Assembly: GCA_021775795.1 (NCBI GenBank)
Contig: JAJFHB010000619.1
Coordinates: 1 to 6,688 of the forward strand
Length of the DNA stretch: 6,688 bases
Source: Hyphomicrobiales bacterium
Lineage (GTDB): Bacteria > Pseudomonadota > Alphaproteobacteria > Rhizobiales > JAJFHB01
Direction: 5' to 3'
Shown here: piece by piece, positions 1 to 5,162 of the stretch
How the letters are laid out: every line of letters begins with the position of its first letter
Position numbering within the stretch: position 1 is the stretch's first letter
Translations under genes and position numbers: made by a program
The notes under the pieces: model-generated
Seen by the model: the letters and a program-made list of their open reading frames with translations, nothing else
What the model was told of the DNA's origin: nothing
Database searches by the model: none

Positions 1-168
1 GGGTTCGGGCGCATGCGGGCTGACGAACGCTGCATCAGGAAGAACCTGCTGCCATTCCTGAGCGAGGCCGATCAGATCGTTGCCGTCGGCGCCAAAGCCG
101 TGACAAAAGATCACCAGTTGTTTTGCGGGTCCGCCGGAAGCCGGCGGGACGCGGGGTCCCTCAATCAT
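1..168 (-). CDS. Phospholipase/carboxylesterase-type alpha/beta hydrolase, 5' part only
   Basis: Only the first 56 codons are present; the gene continues past the left edge. The visible protein starts MIEGPRVPPASGG and contains FCHGFGADGNDLIGLA at residues 21-36. The HGFGADG segment is the oxyanion-hole strand-loop characteristic of the phospholipase/carboxylesterase (YpfH/EstB-like) branch of alpha/beta hydrolases, followed by a helix and LPDAAFVSPHAPEP, the usual second strand with its PxAP turn. Such enzymes are cytoplasmic serine esterases of broad or unknown substrate; the catalytic Ser, Asp and His would lie outside the window. The ATG at 166-168 is preceded by AGGTAAGG six bases upstream, which supports this start. 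It lies 118 bases downstream of the glycosylase gene in the same direction, so they may share a transcript, although a possible promoter lies in the gap. The family call is confident; the substrate is unknown. Confidence 0.85.
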   Translation of the reverse strand, partial: MIEGPRVPPASGGPAKQLVIFCHGFGADGNDLIGLAQEWQQVLPDAAFVSPHAPEP

Positions 169-173
169 TGTGT

Positions 174-182
174 ACCTTACCT
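174..182 (-). promoter_or_regulatory. Ribosome binding site of the hydrolase
   Basis: On the minus strand the bases before the ATG read AGGTAAGG followed by TACACA. This purine-rich block at normal spacing fixes the start of the partial hydrolase gene. Confidence 0.5.
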
Positions 183-207
183 GGTGTGTGGAACTTCTGC
201 TGGGCGA

Positions 208-236
208 TTGATGGTCTCCGATAAGGGGATCGTCAA
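208..236 (-). promoter_or_regulatory. Possible sigma-70 type promoter for the hydrolase
   Basis: On the minus strand TTGACG (231-236), within CTTGACG, is followed after 17 bases by CATCAA (208-213). The -35 box is good (5 of 6), the -10 box is poor (3 of 6). The position, about 40 bases before the start codon, suits a separate promoter for the hydrolase, but co-transcription from the glycosylase gene is equally possible. Confidence 0.3.
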
Positions 237-286
237 GTCGGATCTTGCCCGTCCCTTCGGGGGCGTATGTGTCAGCGGGTTTCAGT

Positions 287-967
287 TCAGGCGGGAGGCA
301 GGTTTTTCACGACACGGTAGTGCGACCAGAGAATGCGGGCGGCAACCGCTCTCCAGGGACGCCAGGGTTCCGCCATTTCGTTCATGCCCTTTGTATCCGG
401 CCTGTCAGCCAGGCCAAAGGCTGCCTGAGCAGCGACCTGCAGGGCAATGTCACCGGCAGGCCAGGCGTCAGGCCGCCCGAGACAGGCGAGGAGGTAGACA
501 TTTGCAGACCAGGGGCCGATGCCCTTTATCGCCGTAAGAGTGTCATAAACGCTTTCGTCCGAGGCTGTTGGAAAGGCGTCGAGATTGCAAACGCCTGATG
601 TCACCGCCGCAGACAGCGCCCGCACTGTTTTTATCTTCGGCGTGGAAAGGCCGGGAGCACGCAGTTCATCATCACTCAGATTACCGAGATGCTCCGGTGT
701 CATCGGTTGCAATTGTTCCTGCATGCGGCCCCAAATCGCTGCGGCGCTTGCCAGAGATACCTGTTGTTCGGTGATGATACGGAGAAGACCTTCAAATCCA
801 CCGGGTGCGCGGCGCAAGGGCGGCATGCCGGACATTTCAACGAACTCAGAAAAGCGGGGCTCAAGTCTGCACAGGGCGTGAGTGCCTGCTTCGATATCTG
901 CTGGCGAGCGAAGTTCGGTGATGAGATCGGCCATTTGCAATGTGCTTTTTGAGAACGGTTGCTGCAT
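287..967 (-). CDS. alkA: DNA-3-methyladenine glycosylase II (short AlkA-like, HhH-GPD family)
   Basis: The 226-residue product is a base-excision-repair glycosylase that would remove 3-methyladenine and related alkylated bases from DNA in the cytoplasm. The signature is the helix-hairpin-helix LTAIKGIGPWSANVYLL at residues 144-160, which grips the DNA backbone, followed by the GPD-type loop WPAGDIALQ, where D173 corresponds to the catalytic aspartate of AlkA. An earlier segment, FEGLLRIITEQQVSLASA (58-75), matches the family's conserved helix. The protein lacks the N-terminal domain of E. coli AlkA (about 282 residues) and so belongs to the shorter form common in alphaproteobacteria. The ATG at 965-967 is used as the longest start, with only a weak GAGAAG-like site before it; M12 (ATG at 932-934) is an alternative. 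It is divergent from gluQ, 57 bases away. No Ada-type regulator is in view. The symbol is by family; exact substrate range is inferred. Confidence 0.9.
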   Translation of the reverse strand: MQQPFSKSTLQMADLITELRSPADIEAGTHALCRLEPRFSEFVEMSGMPPLRRAPGGFEGLLRIITEQQVSLASAAAIWGRMQEQLQPMTPEHLGNLSDDELRAPGLSTPKIKTVRALSAAVTSGVCNLDAFPTASDESVYDTLTAIKGIGPWSANVYLLACLGRPDAWPAGDIALQVAAQAAFGLADRPDTKGMNEMAEPWRPWRAVAARILWSHYRVVKNLPPA

Positions 968-1024
968 GCTTCTCTATCCCTTACCCCATTGTGGGATGGG
1001 AGCAAGTGACAGGAACTGGCAGCA
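968..1024. promoter_or_regulatory. Short divergent intergenic region between glycosylase and gluQ
   Basis: These 57 bases separate two divergently transcribed genes, so both promoters must lie here or overlap the coding regions. I see no good -35/-10 pair. An imperfect inverted repeat, TCCCTTACCCCA (976-987) against TGGGATGGGA (992-1001), sits in the middle. AGGA at 1011-1014 is the likely ribosome binding site for the GTG start of gluQ. Confidence 0.35.
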
Positions 1025-1912
1025 GTGCAGCTGGAAATGAATGAAACCGTACCACCGGTAGTGCGGTTTGCACCGAGCCCGAATGGACGCCTGCATCTGG
1101 GGCATGCCTACTCGGCGCTCTTTACTCAACAGGTTGCGCGTGATTTGAAGGCAAGGCTGTTGCTGCGCATCGAAGACATTGATCTTGCAAGGTGTCAGCA
1201 GCGGTTTGTGGACGGCATATACGATGACCTCGGCTGGATCGGTCTGCACTGGGAGAAACCGGTGCGCCGTCAATCGGAGCACTTCGCGGTTTATGAGGAC
1301 GCTCTTTCGACCCTGAAGAGACTTGGTGTCGTGTATCCGTGCTTTGCAACACGCAAGGAAATTGCAGAGGCAGTTGCAGGTGATCTGGAGCATCCACGTG
1401 ACCCTGATGGGGCGCCGCTCTATCCGGGGATCTCGCGTGATCTCGCCTGTGACGAAATTACAGCGCTGCTCGAAAGCGATGTACCGCATGCCTGGCGGCT
1501 TGATGTTGAGCGCGCCTGGAATATTGCGGGCGCGGAGTTGAGCTTTGTGGAACTCGGGTCCGGCCCCAGGGGCGAAACCGGCGAGTTGGAGGTGATACCT
1601 CAGGTGTGGGGAGACGTTGTCATTGCCCGCAAGGACATCAAGACGAGCTATCACCTGTCGGTTGTTGTTGATGATGCACTTCAGGGCGTGAGCCATGTGA
1701 CGCGTGGCCAGGATCTGTTCTATGCAACGTACATTCACCGGCTTTTGCAGAAACTGTTGTCGTTGCCGGTGCCGTATTATTTCCATCATCCCCTTGTGCG
1801 TGATGATGCTCAGAGAAAGCTCTCGAAGAGTGCCGGCGACCAAAGCCTCGCAGCCCTGCGCAGTGCCGGTGTCAGTGCCGTTGAGGTGAGGAGAATGCTG
1901 GGCTTCGTTTGA
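1025..1912 (+). CDS. gluQ: Glutamyl-queuosine tRNA(Asp) synthetase (GluQ-RS)
   Basis: The 295-residue protein is a truncated glutamyl-tRNA synthetase paralogue. The family activates glutamate with ATP without needing tRNA and attaches it to queuosine at position 34 of tRNA-Asp. It has the class I synthetase signatures: RFAPSPNGRLHLGHAYSA (residues 14-31, HIGH-type motif HLGH at 24-27), LLLRIEDID (45-53), the VVVDDALQGVSHVTRGQDLF stretch (213-232) and the KMSKS-type motif KLSKS (265-269). It stops after the catalytic core with no anticodon-binding domain, which separates GluQ from GltX. In E. coli GluQ a zinc site is built from CxC, Tyr and Cys; here the equivalents read CFA (106-108), Y133 and GIS (135-137), so two of three cysteines appear to be lost. 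The start is taken as GTG 1025, ten bases after AGGA; ATG at 1037 (M5) is an alternative. Its stop is 3 bases from the convergent permease's stop. Confidence 0.95.
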   Translation: MQLEMNETVPPVVRFAPSPNGRLHLGHAYSALFTQQVARDLKARLLLRIEDIDLARCQQRFVDGIYDDLGWIGLHWEKPVRRQSEHFAVYEDALSTLKRLGVVYPCFATRKEIAEAVAGDLEHPRDPDGAPLYPGISRDLACDEITALLESDVPHAWRLDVERAWNIAGAELSFVELGSGPRGETGELEVIPQVWGDVVIARKDIKTSYHLSVVVDDALQGVSHVTRGQDLFYATYIHRLLQKLLSLPVPYYFHHPLVRDDAQRKLSKSAGDQSLAALRSAGVSAVEVRRMLGFV

Positions 1913-1915
1913 CGG

Positions 1916-2875
1916 TTAAAGCAAGTGCAGGCCCAGGGCCCAGGCCGCAAAGGAAATGGTCAGGGCGGAAAGGGCAGTGCCAAGCGTGATGGCGGCGGAC
2001 ACCGCGGGCAGGGCGATGCCGTAACGGCTCGCAAACAAGAACACGTTGATGCCGGTCGGCGCAGCAGCAAACAGCACGGCCACCGCCACCCAGATTGGCG
2101 GCAGGCCGAAGACAACCGATGACAGAAACCAGACAATGGCAGGGTGCAGAACAAGCTTGCAGGCGAGGATGGTCGCACAGGCTGGAACATCGCCTGTGAA
2201 GCCAAAACGATTCAATGCCAATCCCATGGCAAAAAGAGCAGACGGGATGGCGATCCAGGATAGCCAGCTCAAGACCCACTCGATCGGTTCCGCAAGACCA
2301 AGGCCTGTTGTTCTGTAAGTCAGCCCGGCGACCAGCCCGATAATAATGGGGTTTGTGATAAGGGCGCGCAGGGCCTGCCACAGGTGTGAGGCAAGCTTGT
2401 CGTGGGCTTTCGAACTCGTCCACTCAACGAACAGCGTACCCACCACGGTCATCACCAGCAGATTTACGGACAGGATGATGAAGAGCGGCACTGCCGCCTC
2501 TGTTTCACCCAGGAAGCTGAAGACCAGAGGCAGGCCCAACAGGACCGTGTTTGAGTAACCACTGCCGAGCCCGACGACTGAAGCTTCATCGGAGCGCCGC
2601 TTGAAGACGCTGCGGACGACAAACACAGCGACCGCACCGCTGATCGCTGCGCCCCCAAAATAGCTCGCCCAAAGAGCCCATGGTGAGGCTGCGGGAGCAG
2701 ATATAGTTGCCATCGTGCGGAACAACATTGCCGGAATTGCAACTGTGAACACGAAGCGGCTTATCAGTCTTCCGATATGCTCGGATACCAACCCGGTTCG
2801 GGCGCTGAAATAGCCGAGCGCGATGATTGCAAAAACCGGGGCAACGACGCCGAGAATGGTGATCATTGCCTGCAT
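1916..2875 (-). CDS. AEC family (auxin efflux carrier-like) permease
   Basis: The 319-residue protein is an integral inner-membrane transporter of the AEC/Mem_trans family, whose bacterial members (MdcF, YfdV types) move organic anions such as malonate or other carboxylates. Roughly ten hydrophobic segments alternate with short loops and split into two halves around a hydrophilic stretch (about 151-168). Family features are APVFAIIALGYFSARTGL near the N-terminus (12-29), GYSNTVLLGLPL (106-117), LITNPIIIGLVAGL (172-185) and AAPTGINVFLFASRYG (271-286). Length matches the family. The substrate cannot be read from sequence. The start is placed at the ATG at 2873-2875; M4 at 2864-2866 is also possible, and neither has a strong ribosome binding site. 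The upstream ACT-domain gene ends only 5 bases before, so the two are almost certainly co-transcribed and perhaps translationally coupled. The stop lies 3 bases from the gluQ stop, leaving no room for a terminator between the convergent genes. Confidence 0.92.
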   Translation of the reverse strand: MQAMITILGVVAPVFAIIALGYFSARTGLVSEHIGRLISRFVFTVAIPAMLFRTMATISAPAASPWALWASYFGGAAISGAVAVFVVRSVFKRRSDEASVVGLGSGYSNTVLLGLPLVFSFLGETEAAVPLFIILSVNLLVMTVVGTLFVEWTSSKAHDKLASHLWQALRALITNPIIIGLVAGLTYRTTGLGLAEPIEWVLSWLSWIAIPSALFAMGLALNRFGFTGDVPACATILACKLVLHPAIVWFLSSVVFGLPPIWVAVAVLFAAAPTGINVFLFASRYGIALPAVSAAITLGTALSALTISFAAWALGLHLL

Positions 2876-2880
2876 GGGGA

Positions 2881-3210
2881 TCAGACAGGTCGCAGAATGG
2901 CCACTTGGGCCGGCACCGTCACGCGTTGAATGCGCTTAACAGCAACCATGCTCAAGAGGCGATGATGCAGACGTTCACAGGGTTCTGGATCCGTACCGGT
3001 TTCGATCCTGACCTCCAGCAAGCCTGTTTGCGGGTCAAGTGTTGTATCAAACCGGTTCGGCAGAATGTCGAGCTTGGCCATCACATTGGCGATGCGTGAA
3101 AGTGAATGCGGGTGAGCTTCTATTTCAATGAAAAGGTTCTGGCGGGTGATCAGCTCAGAACGACAGTGGTGATGCGCCTGTGAAGCCGGCGTCGCGCTCA
3201 ATGCAGACAT
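2881..3210 (-). CDS. Small ACT-domain protein of unknown role
   Basis: The 109-residue product is almost entirely one ACT-like domain. After a polar N-terminal tail containing HHHC (13-16), it reads FIEIEAHPHSLSRIANVMAKLD (27-48), the first strand and the ligand-facing loop plus helix with a PHSLSRI element like the P-G-x-L-x-R-I of IlvN/IlvM-type ACT domains. Strands LLEVRIETG (64-72), a second helix and a closing strand IQRVTVP follow. ACT domains usually bind amino acids and regulate an enzyme or transporter; no catalytic partner is fused or next to it. The ATG at 3208-3210 is chosen because AAAGGGA lies eight bases upstream and the domain starts soon after; the frame stays open to 3312, but that extension has no family likeness. 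It precedes the AEC permease by 5 bases, suggesting a metabolite-sensing role linked to transport, which is inference. A distant IlvM-like acetolactate synthase regulatory subunit is an alternative, though no large subunit is nearby. Confidence 0.7.
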   Translation of the reverse strand: MSALSATPASQAHHHCRSELITRQNLFIEIEAHPHSLSRIANVMAKLDILPNRFDTTLDPQTGLLEVRIETGTDPEPCERLHHRLLSMVAVKRIQRVTVPAQVAILRPV

Positions 3211-3216
3211 AATGGA

Positions 3217-3226
3217 TGTCCCTTTT
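3217..3226 (-). promoter_or_regulatory. Ribosome binding site deciding the ACT-protein start
   Basis: On the minus strand CAAAAGGGAC precedes the ATG at 3210, with AAGGGA about eight bases away. This favours the 109-residue product over the longer open frame that reaches 3312. Confidence 0.55.
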
Positions 3227-3255
3227 GAAATTCCGTTTGAGGCAAATTGAGTTGT

Positions 3256-3278
3256 CCCGGCCGAAGATTTCGACCGGG
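3256..3278 (-). promoter_or_regulatory. Strong hairpin in the leader of the ACT-permease transcript
   Basis: CCCGGCCGAA, three bases, then TTCGACCGGG form an inverted repeat. Read as minus-strand RNA all ten base pairs form, one of them a G-U wobble; read as plus-strand RNA the same position is a C-A mismatch. This asymmetry points to function in the minus-strand transcript. It lies about 46 bases upstream of the ACT-protein start and is not followed by a run of U, so it is not a normal terminator. It could stabilise the mRNA or be part of a regulatory leader. Confidence 0.45.
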
Positions 3279-3342
3279 CCATTAATTCGCCCACTTGGAA
3301 TTCGGGCCGCATTATGTCGTTTGCGGTTGCTCATCACCCGCC

Positions 3343-3372
3343 TAAATAACGCCAAGACATGCATTTGGTCAA
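3343..3372 (-). promoter_or_regulatory. Candidate promoter for the ACT-permease pair
   Basis: On the minus strand TTGACC (3367-3372, 5 of 6 to the -35 consensus) is followed after 18 bases by TATTTA (3343-3348, weak -10). Transcription would begin near 3336 and give a leader of about 125 bases that contains the hairpin at 3256-3278. The weak -10 makes this tentative. Confidence 0.35.
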
Positions 3373-3383
3373 TTGTTGGTGCG

Positions 3384-3406
3384 GGAAACCGTGGAGAACG
3401 GTTACC
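3384..3406. promoter_or_regulatory. Dyad in the divergent control region (possible operator)
   Basis: GGaAACCG, seven bases, CGGTTaCC: a near-perfect inverted repeat (AACCG/CGGTT, then one A-A mismatch, then GG/CC) spanning 23 bases. It lies between the candidate promoters of the minus-strand ACT gene and the plus-strand kinase gene, a position suited to a shared regulator. No regulator is known for it. Confidence 0.3.
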
Positions 3407-3433
3407 ATTTTGGCACTTTGCACAACTCAGCCC

Positions 3434-3462
3434 TTGGCGGGAATCGGTCGCAGGCCTATTCT
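3434..3462 (+). promoter_or_regulatory. Candidate promoter of the hybrid histidine kinase
   Basis: TTGGCG (3434-3439) and TATTCT (3457-3462) are separated by exactly 17 bases; each matches 4 of 6 consensus positions. The start codon lies about 42 bases downstream of the -10 box. AGG at 3498-3500, four bases before the ATG, is the only recognisable ribosome-binding element and is weak. Confidence 0.35.
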
Positions 3463-3504
3463 AAATGAGGGCTGTAGAAACTTTGTTGTGGGCGACTAGG
3501 TATT

Positions 3505-4890
3505 ATGGACATCATCGGGAACGAGACTGGCGGCGAAGGTCAAGCTGATCGCCGCAAGCTTGCTGTGTCCCTCAATCAGCTGGAAGACTATCTAACCGAG
3601 CTGAAGGAAGGGCGCGCAACGGCTGAACGTGCGCTTGAGGTGCAGTCAAATTTCGTGAACACCGTTGCTCATGAAGTGCGCACACAACTGGGCTCTGTGT
3701 TTGCATTTGCCGATCTGCTTTTGGGAACCGAACTCGACGAGAAGCAGCGTGAGTACGGCCAGCAAGTAAAGCGAAGCGCCAATGATCTTCTCGGCCTTCT
3801 CAACGACGTCCTCGATCATGCTAAGCTTTCCGAAGGCGAGCTGGAGATTTCTGACGAAACATTTTCTCTGCAGAAGCTAATCGAGGATTTTGGTAAAAAC
3901 CTTGAAGCACGCTGCGAAGTTAAGGGCCTGCAGGCTGCCGTTCTGTTGCGCGGAAAGCTGCCACCGATGGTATCTGGAGATGCTGTGCGTATCGGGCAGA
4001 TCCTGATGAACCTGGCTGATAACGCGATCAAGTTTACCAGCGAGGGCAAAGTCTCCCTTCATGTCGAACGTCTGGCGTCTGAGGAAGAAGAAGTGCGGGT
4101 GCGGTTTTCCATTCGCGACACCGGTGTTGGATTTGCAGAAGATATGCGCGAGCGCCTTTTTGGCGCTTATGAACAGGCGACGGAAGGTAACCGCGAGGGT
4201 ACCGGCCTTGGTCTTTCGATTGCAAAACAACTGGTGCAGTTGATGGGCGGCAAGATTGGCTGCGACTCAGTTCAAGGTGAAGGCAGCATTTTCTGGTTCA
4301 CCACACGACTTGGACGCGCCGCTGCCGTGGCTCAGGATGATGATGATCTGTTTGATGCGAACCCGGCATCGGCAGAACATGTCCAGGCTGGAAAAGATGT
4401 CCCCTTGTCACCACCAAGGCGCAAAGACAGAAGTTCAGACCGTGCGCACGTGCTGGTGGTTGAGGATAACCGGGTAAACCAGATGCTGGTGACCACCTAC
4501 CTCACCAAGTTCGGCTACACATTTGCAGTTACTGATAATGGCTATGCCGCTGTTGAGGCGGTGAAACAGCAGAGCTTTGATCTTGTTTTGATGGACGTGC
4601 ATCTGCCGGAACTTGACGGGTTGGATGCAACGCGTGCGATACGCAAGCTTGGCGGGGATGCTGCTACAGTTCCGATTATTGCAATCACGGCCAATGCCCT
4701 TCATGCCCGCCGCGAAACCTATATTGCAGCGGGAATGGATGCTTGCCTCACCAAGCCGATCGACGCCATGCAATTGCTCAATACAATCACCGAGCATCTG
4801 AAGCGCGAAGAGGCACGACCGGCATCTGTCCGCCGTCTGGCGGACAATGATGACGATGATCTTTTCGACGACACGCTAGCCTTGATCTGA
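3505..4890 (+). CDS. Soluble hybrid sensor histidine kinase with C-terminal receiver
   Basis: The 461-residue protein autophosphorylates on histidine and should pass the phosphate to its own receiver. A coiled-coil-like helix (about 15-48) leads directly into the dimerisation/phosphotransfer domain: NFVNTVAHEVRTQLGSV (49-65), with H56 as phospho-acceptor. Note Q61 where most kinases have proline (HExRTPL). The ATPase domain has an N-box LMNLADNAIKFT (167-178), G1 box DTGVGF (205-210) and G2 box GTGLGLSIAKQL (232-243). After a linker, the receiver (about 314-432) has E320/D321, phospho-acceptor D364 in VLMDVHLPELDG, T395 and K417. There is no signal peptide, membrane segment or PAS/GAF domain, so it is cytoplasmic and must get its input by protein contact or through the coiled coil. 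The exact motif DDDDLFD occurs at 278-284 in the linker and again at 449-455 near the C-terminus. No His-phosphotransfer protein or DNA-binding regulator is adjacent; the partner must be elsewhere. Confidence 0.93.
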   Translation: MDIIGNETGGEGQADRRKLAVSLNQLEDYLTELKEGRATAERALEVQSNFVNTVAHEVRTQLGSVFAFADLLLGTELDEKQREYGQQVKRSANDLLGLLNDVLDHAKLSEGELEISDETFSLQKLIEDFGKNLEARCEVKGLQAAVLLRGKLPPMVSGDAVRIGQILMNLADNAIKFTSEGKVSLHVERLASEEEEVRVRFSIRDTGVGFAEDMRERLFGAYEQATEGNREGTGLGLSIAKQLVQLMGGKIGCDSVQGEGSIFWFTTRLGRAAAVAQDDDDLFDANPASAEHVQAGKDVPLSPPRRKDRSSDRAHVLVVEDNRVNQMLVTTYLTKFGYTFAVTDNGYAAVEAVKQQSFDLVLMDVHLPELDGLDATRAIRKLGGDAATVPIIAITANALHARRETYIAAGMDACLTKPIDAMQLLNTITEHLKREEARPASVRRLADNDDDDLFDDTLALI

Positions 4891-4914
4891 TCCAGGCGGT
4901 GCTTTGTAGCGCCT

Positions 4915-4949
4915 CTAGAGCGTTCCCATACAATCGTGAAACGCTCTAG
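4915..4949. repeat. CTAGAGCGTT inverted repeat, possible transcription terminator
   Basis: CTAGAGCGTT (4915-4924) and its exact complement AACGCTCTAG (4940-4949) flank a 15-base loop, 25 bases after the kinase stop codon. The perfect 10-bp arms suggest the 3' structure of the kinase transcript; the following AGTGTTTG is only a weak U-tract. The style, CTAGAGC at the outside of a palindrome, resembles dispersed intergenic palindromes of rhizobial genomes. That it is repeated elsewhere in this genome is inference. Confidence 0.6.
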
Positions 4950-4953
4950 TGTT

Positions 4954-4975
4954 TGGGGGCTGGGATATGCCCCCA
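4954..4975 (+). terminator. G/C hairpin after the kinase gene, possible terminator element
   Basis: TGGGGGC and GCCCCCA form a 7-bp stem round an 8-base loop, immediately after the CTAGAGCGTT repeat. There is no U-run after it on either strand, so it may simply protect the 3' end or help termination. Confidence 0.3.
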
Positions 4976-4994
4976 TGCGGCAAGACCCGAAAGC

Positions 4995-5040
4995 GCATCA
5001 CTGATGCCTTTCGTCAGGCTGCCTGATGTGAAGCAGTGAT
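4995..5040. repeat. Cluster of hyphenated palindromes
   Basis: Two 13-base odd-centred palindromes, GCATCACTGATGC (4995-5007) and TCAGGCTGCCTGA (5014-5026), have centres 19 bases apart. An additional outer pair ATCACTG (4997-5003) / CAGTGAT (5034-5040) encloses the second. They could be paired protein-binding sites or an RNA fold; neither is proved. Confidence 0.4.
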
Positions 5041-5113
5041 CGGAGTAATCTTACGTGCAGGTGCCATGGCAGCACCGATGCCTGTAAACTCAATTTCGAA
5101 GAATAATGCTCTC

Positions 5114-5132
5114 AAAAGCAGGAAGCATCCTG
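5114..5132 (-). terminator. Weak intrinsic terminator of the inositol-phosphate synthase
   Basis: On the minus strand CAGGA, TGCT, TCCTG is followed by CTTTT: a 5-bp stem with a 4-base loop and a short U-run, about 30 bases after the synthase stop codon. The position and order are right for a terminator, but the stem is short. Confidence 0.35.
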
Positions 5133-5146
5133 GCGTTCAGGAAGGC

Positions 5147-5162
5147 AGGAGGTGATCCAGCC
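5147..5162 (-). other. 16-base match to the 3' end of 16S rRNA (anti-SD mimic)
   Basis: Read on the minus strand this is GGCTGGATCACCTCCT, identical to the conserved 3' end of alphaproteobacterial 16S rRNA as I know it, including the anti-Shine-Dalgarno CCTCC. The match starts at the last base of the synthase TAG stop codon and runs into the 3' untranslated region; the flanks on both sides diverge from 16S. The plus strand therefore reads AGGAGGTGATCCAGCC, an extended perfect Shine-Dalgarno, but no start codon follows at a useful distance, so it is not read as a gene start. Confidence 0.6.

Larger units (their letters stand above)
4891..5161. other. Convergent intergenic region rich in inverted repeats
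   Basis: This 271-base gap lies between the 3' ends of the kinase and the inositol-phosphate synthase. No coding sequence is supported. It contains the CTAGAGCGTT repeat, a G/C hairpin, a cluster of hyphenated palindromes, a weak terminator for the synthase and the 16S-tail match, each listed separately. Confidence 0.7.

Noticed and set aside
13..537. A plus-strand open frame of 174 codons at the left end
   Set aside because: It runs antisense to both the hydrolase and the glycosylase, which have clear motifs; its product is Arg/Pro/Cys rich, as expected for a shadow frame.
974..1843. A 289-codon open frame on the minus strand opposite gluQ
   Set aside because: It is fully antisense to a clear gluQ gene, its translation shows no family likeness, and it would also overlap the divergent promoter region. 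It is a codon-bias shadow.
1872..2423. A minus-strand frame overlapping the permease and the end of gluQ
   Set aside because: Same strand but a different frame from the permease; no hydrophobic pattern or motif, while the permease frame has the full family profile.
3211..3312. N-terminal extension of the ACT-domain protein to an ATG at 3312
   Set aside because: No ribosome binding site at that ATG, the extra residues are of low-complexity polar type, the leader hairpin lies inside it, and a good site precedes the ATG at 3210.
5147..5162. AGGAGGTGATCC as the ribosome binding site of a plus-strand gene
   Set aside because: No ATG or plausible start codon follows within a useful distance, and the downstream plus strand is antisense to the synthase.
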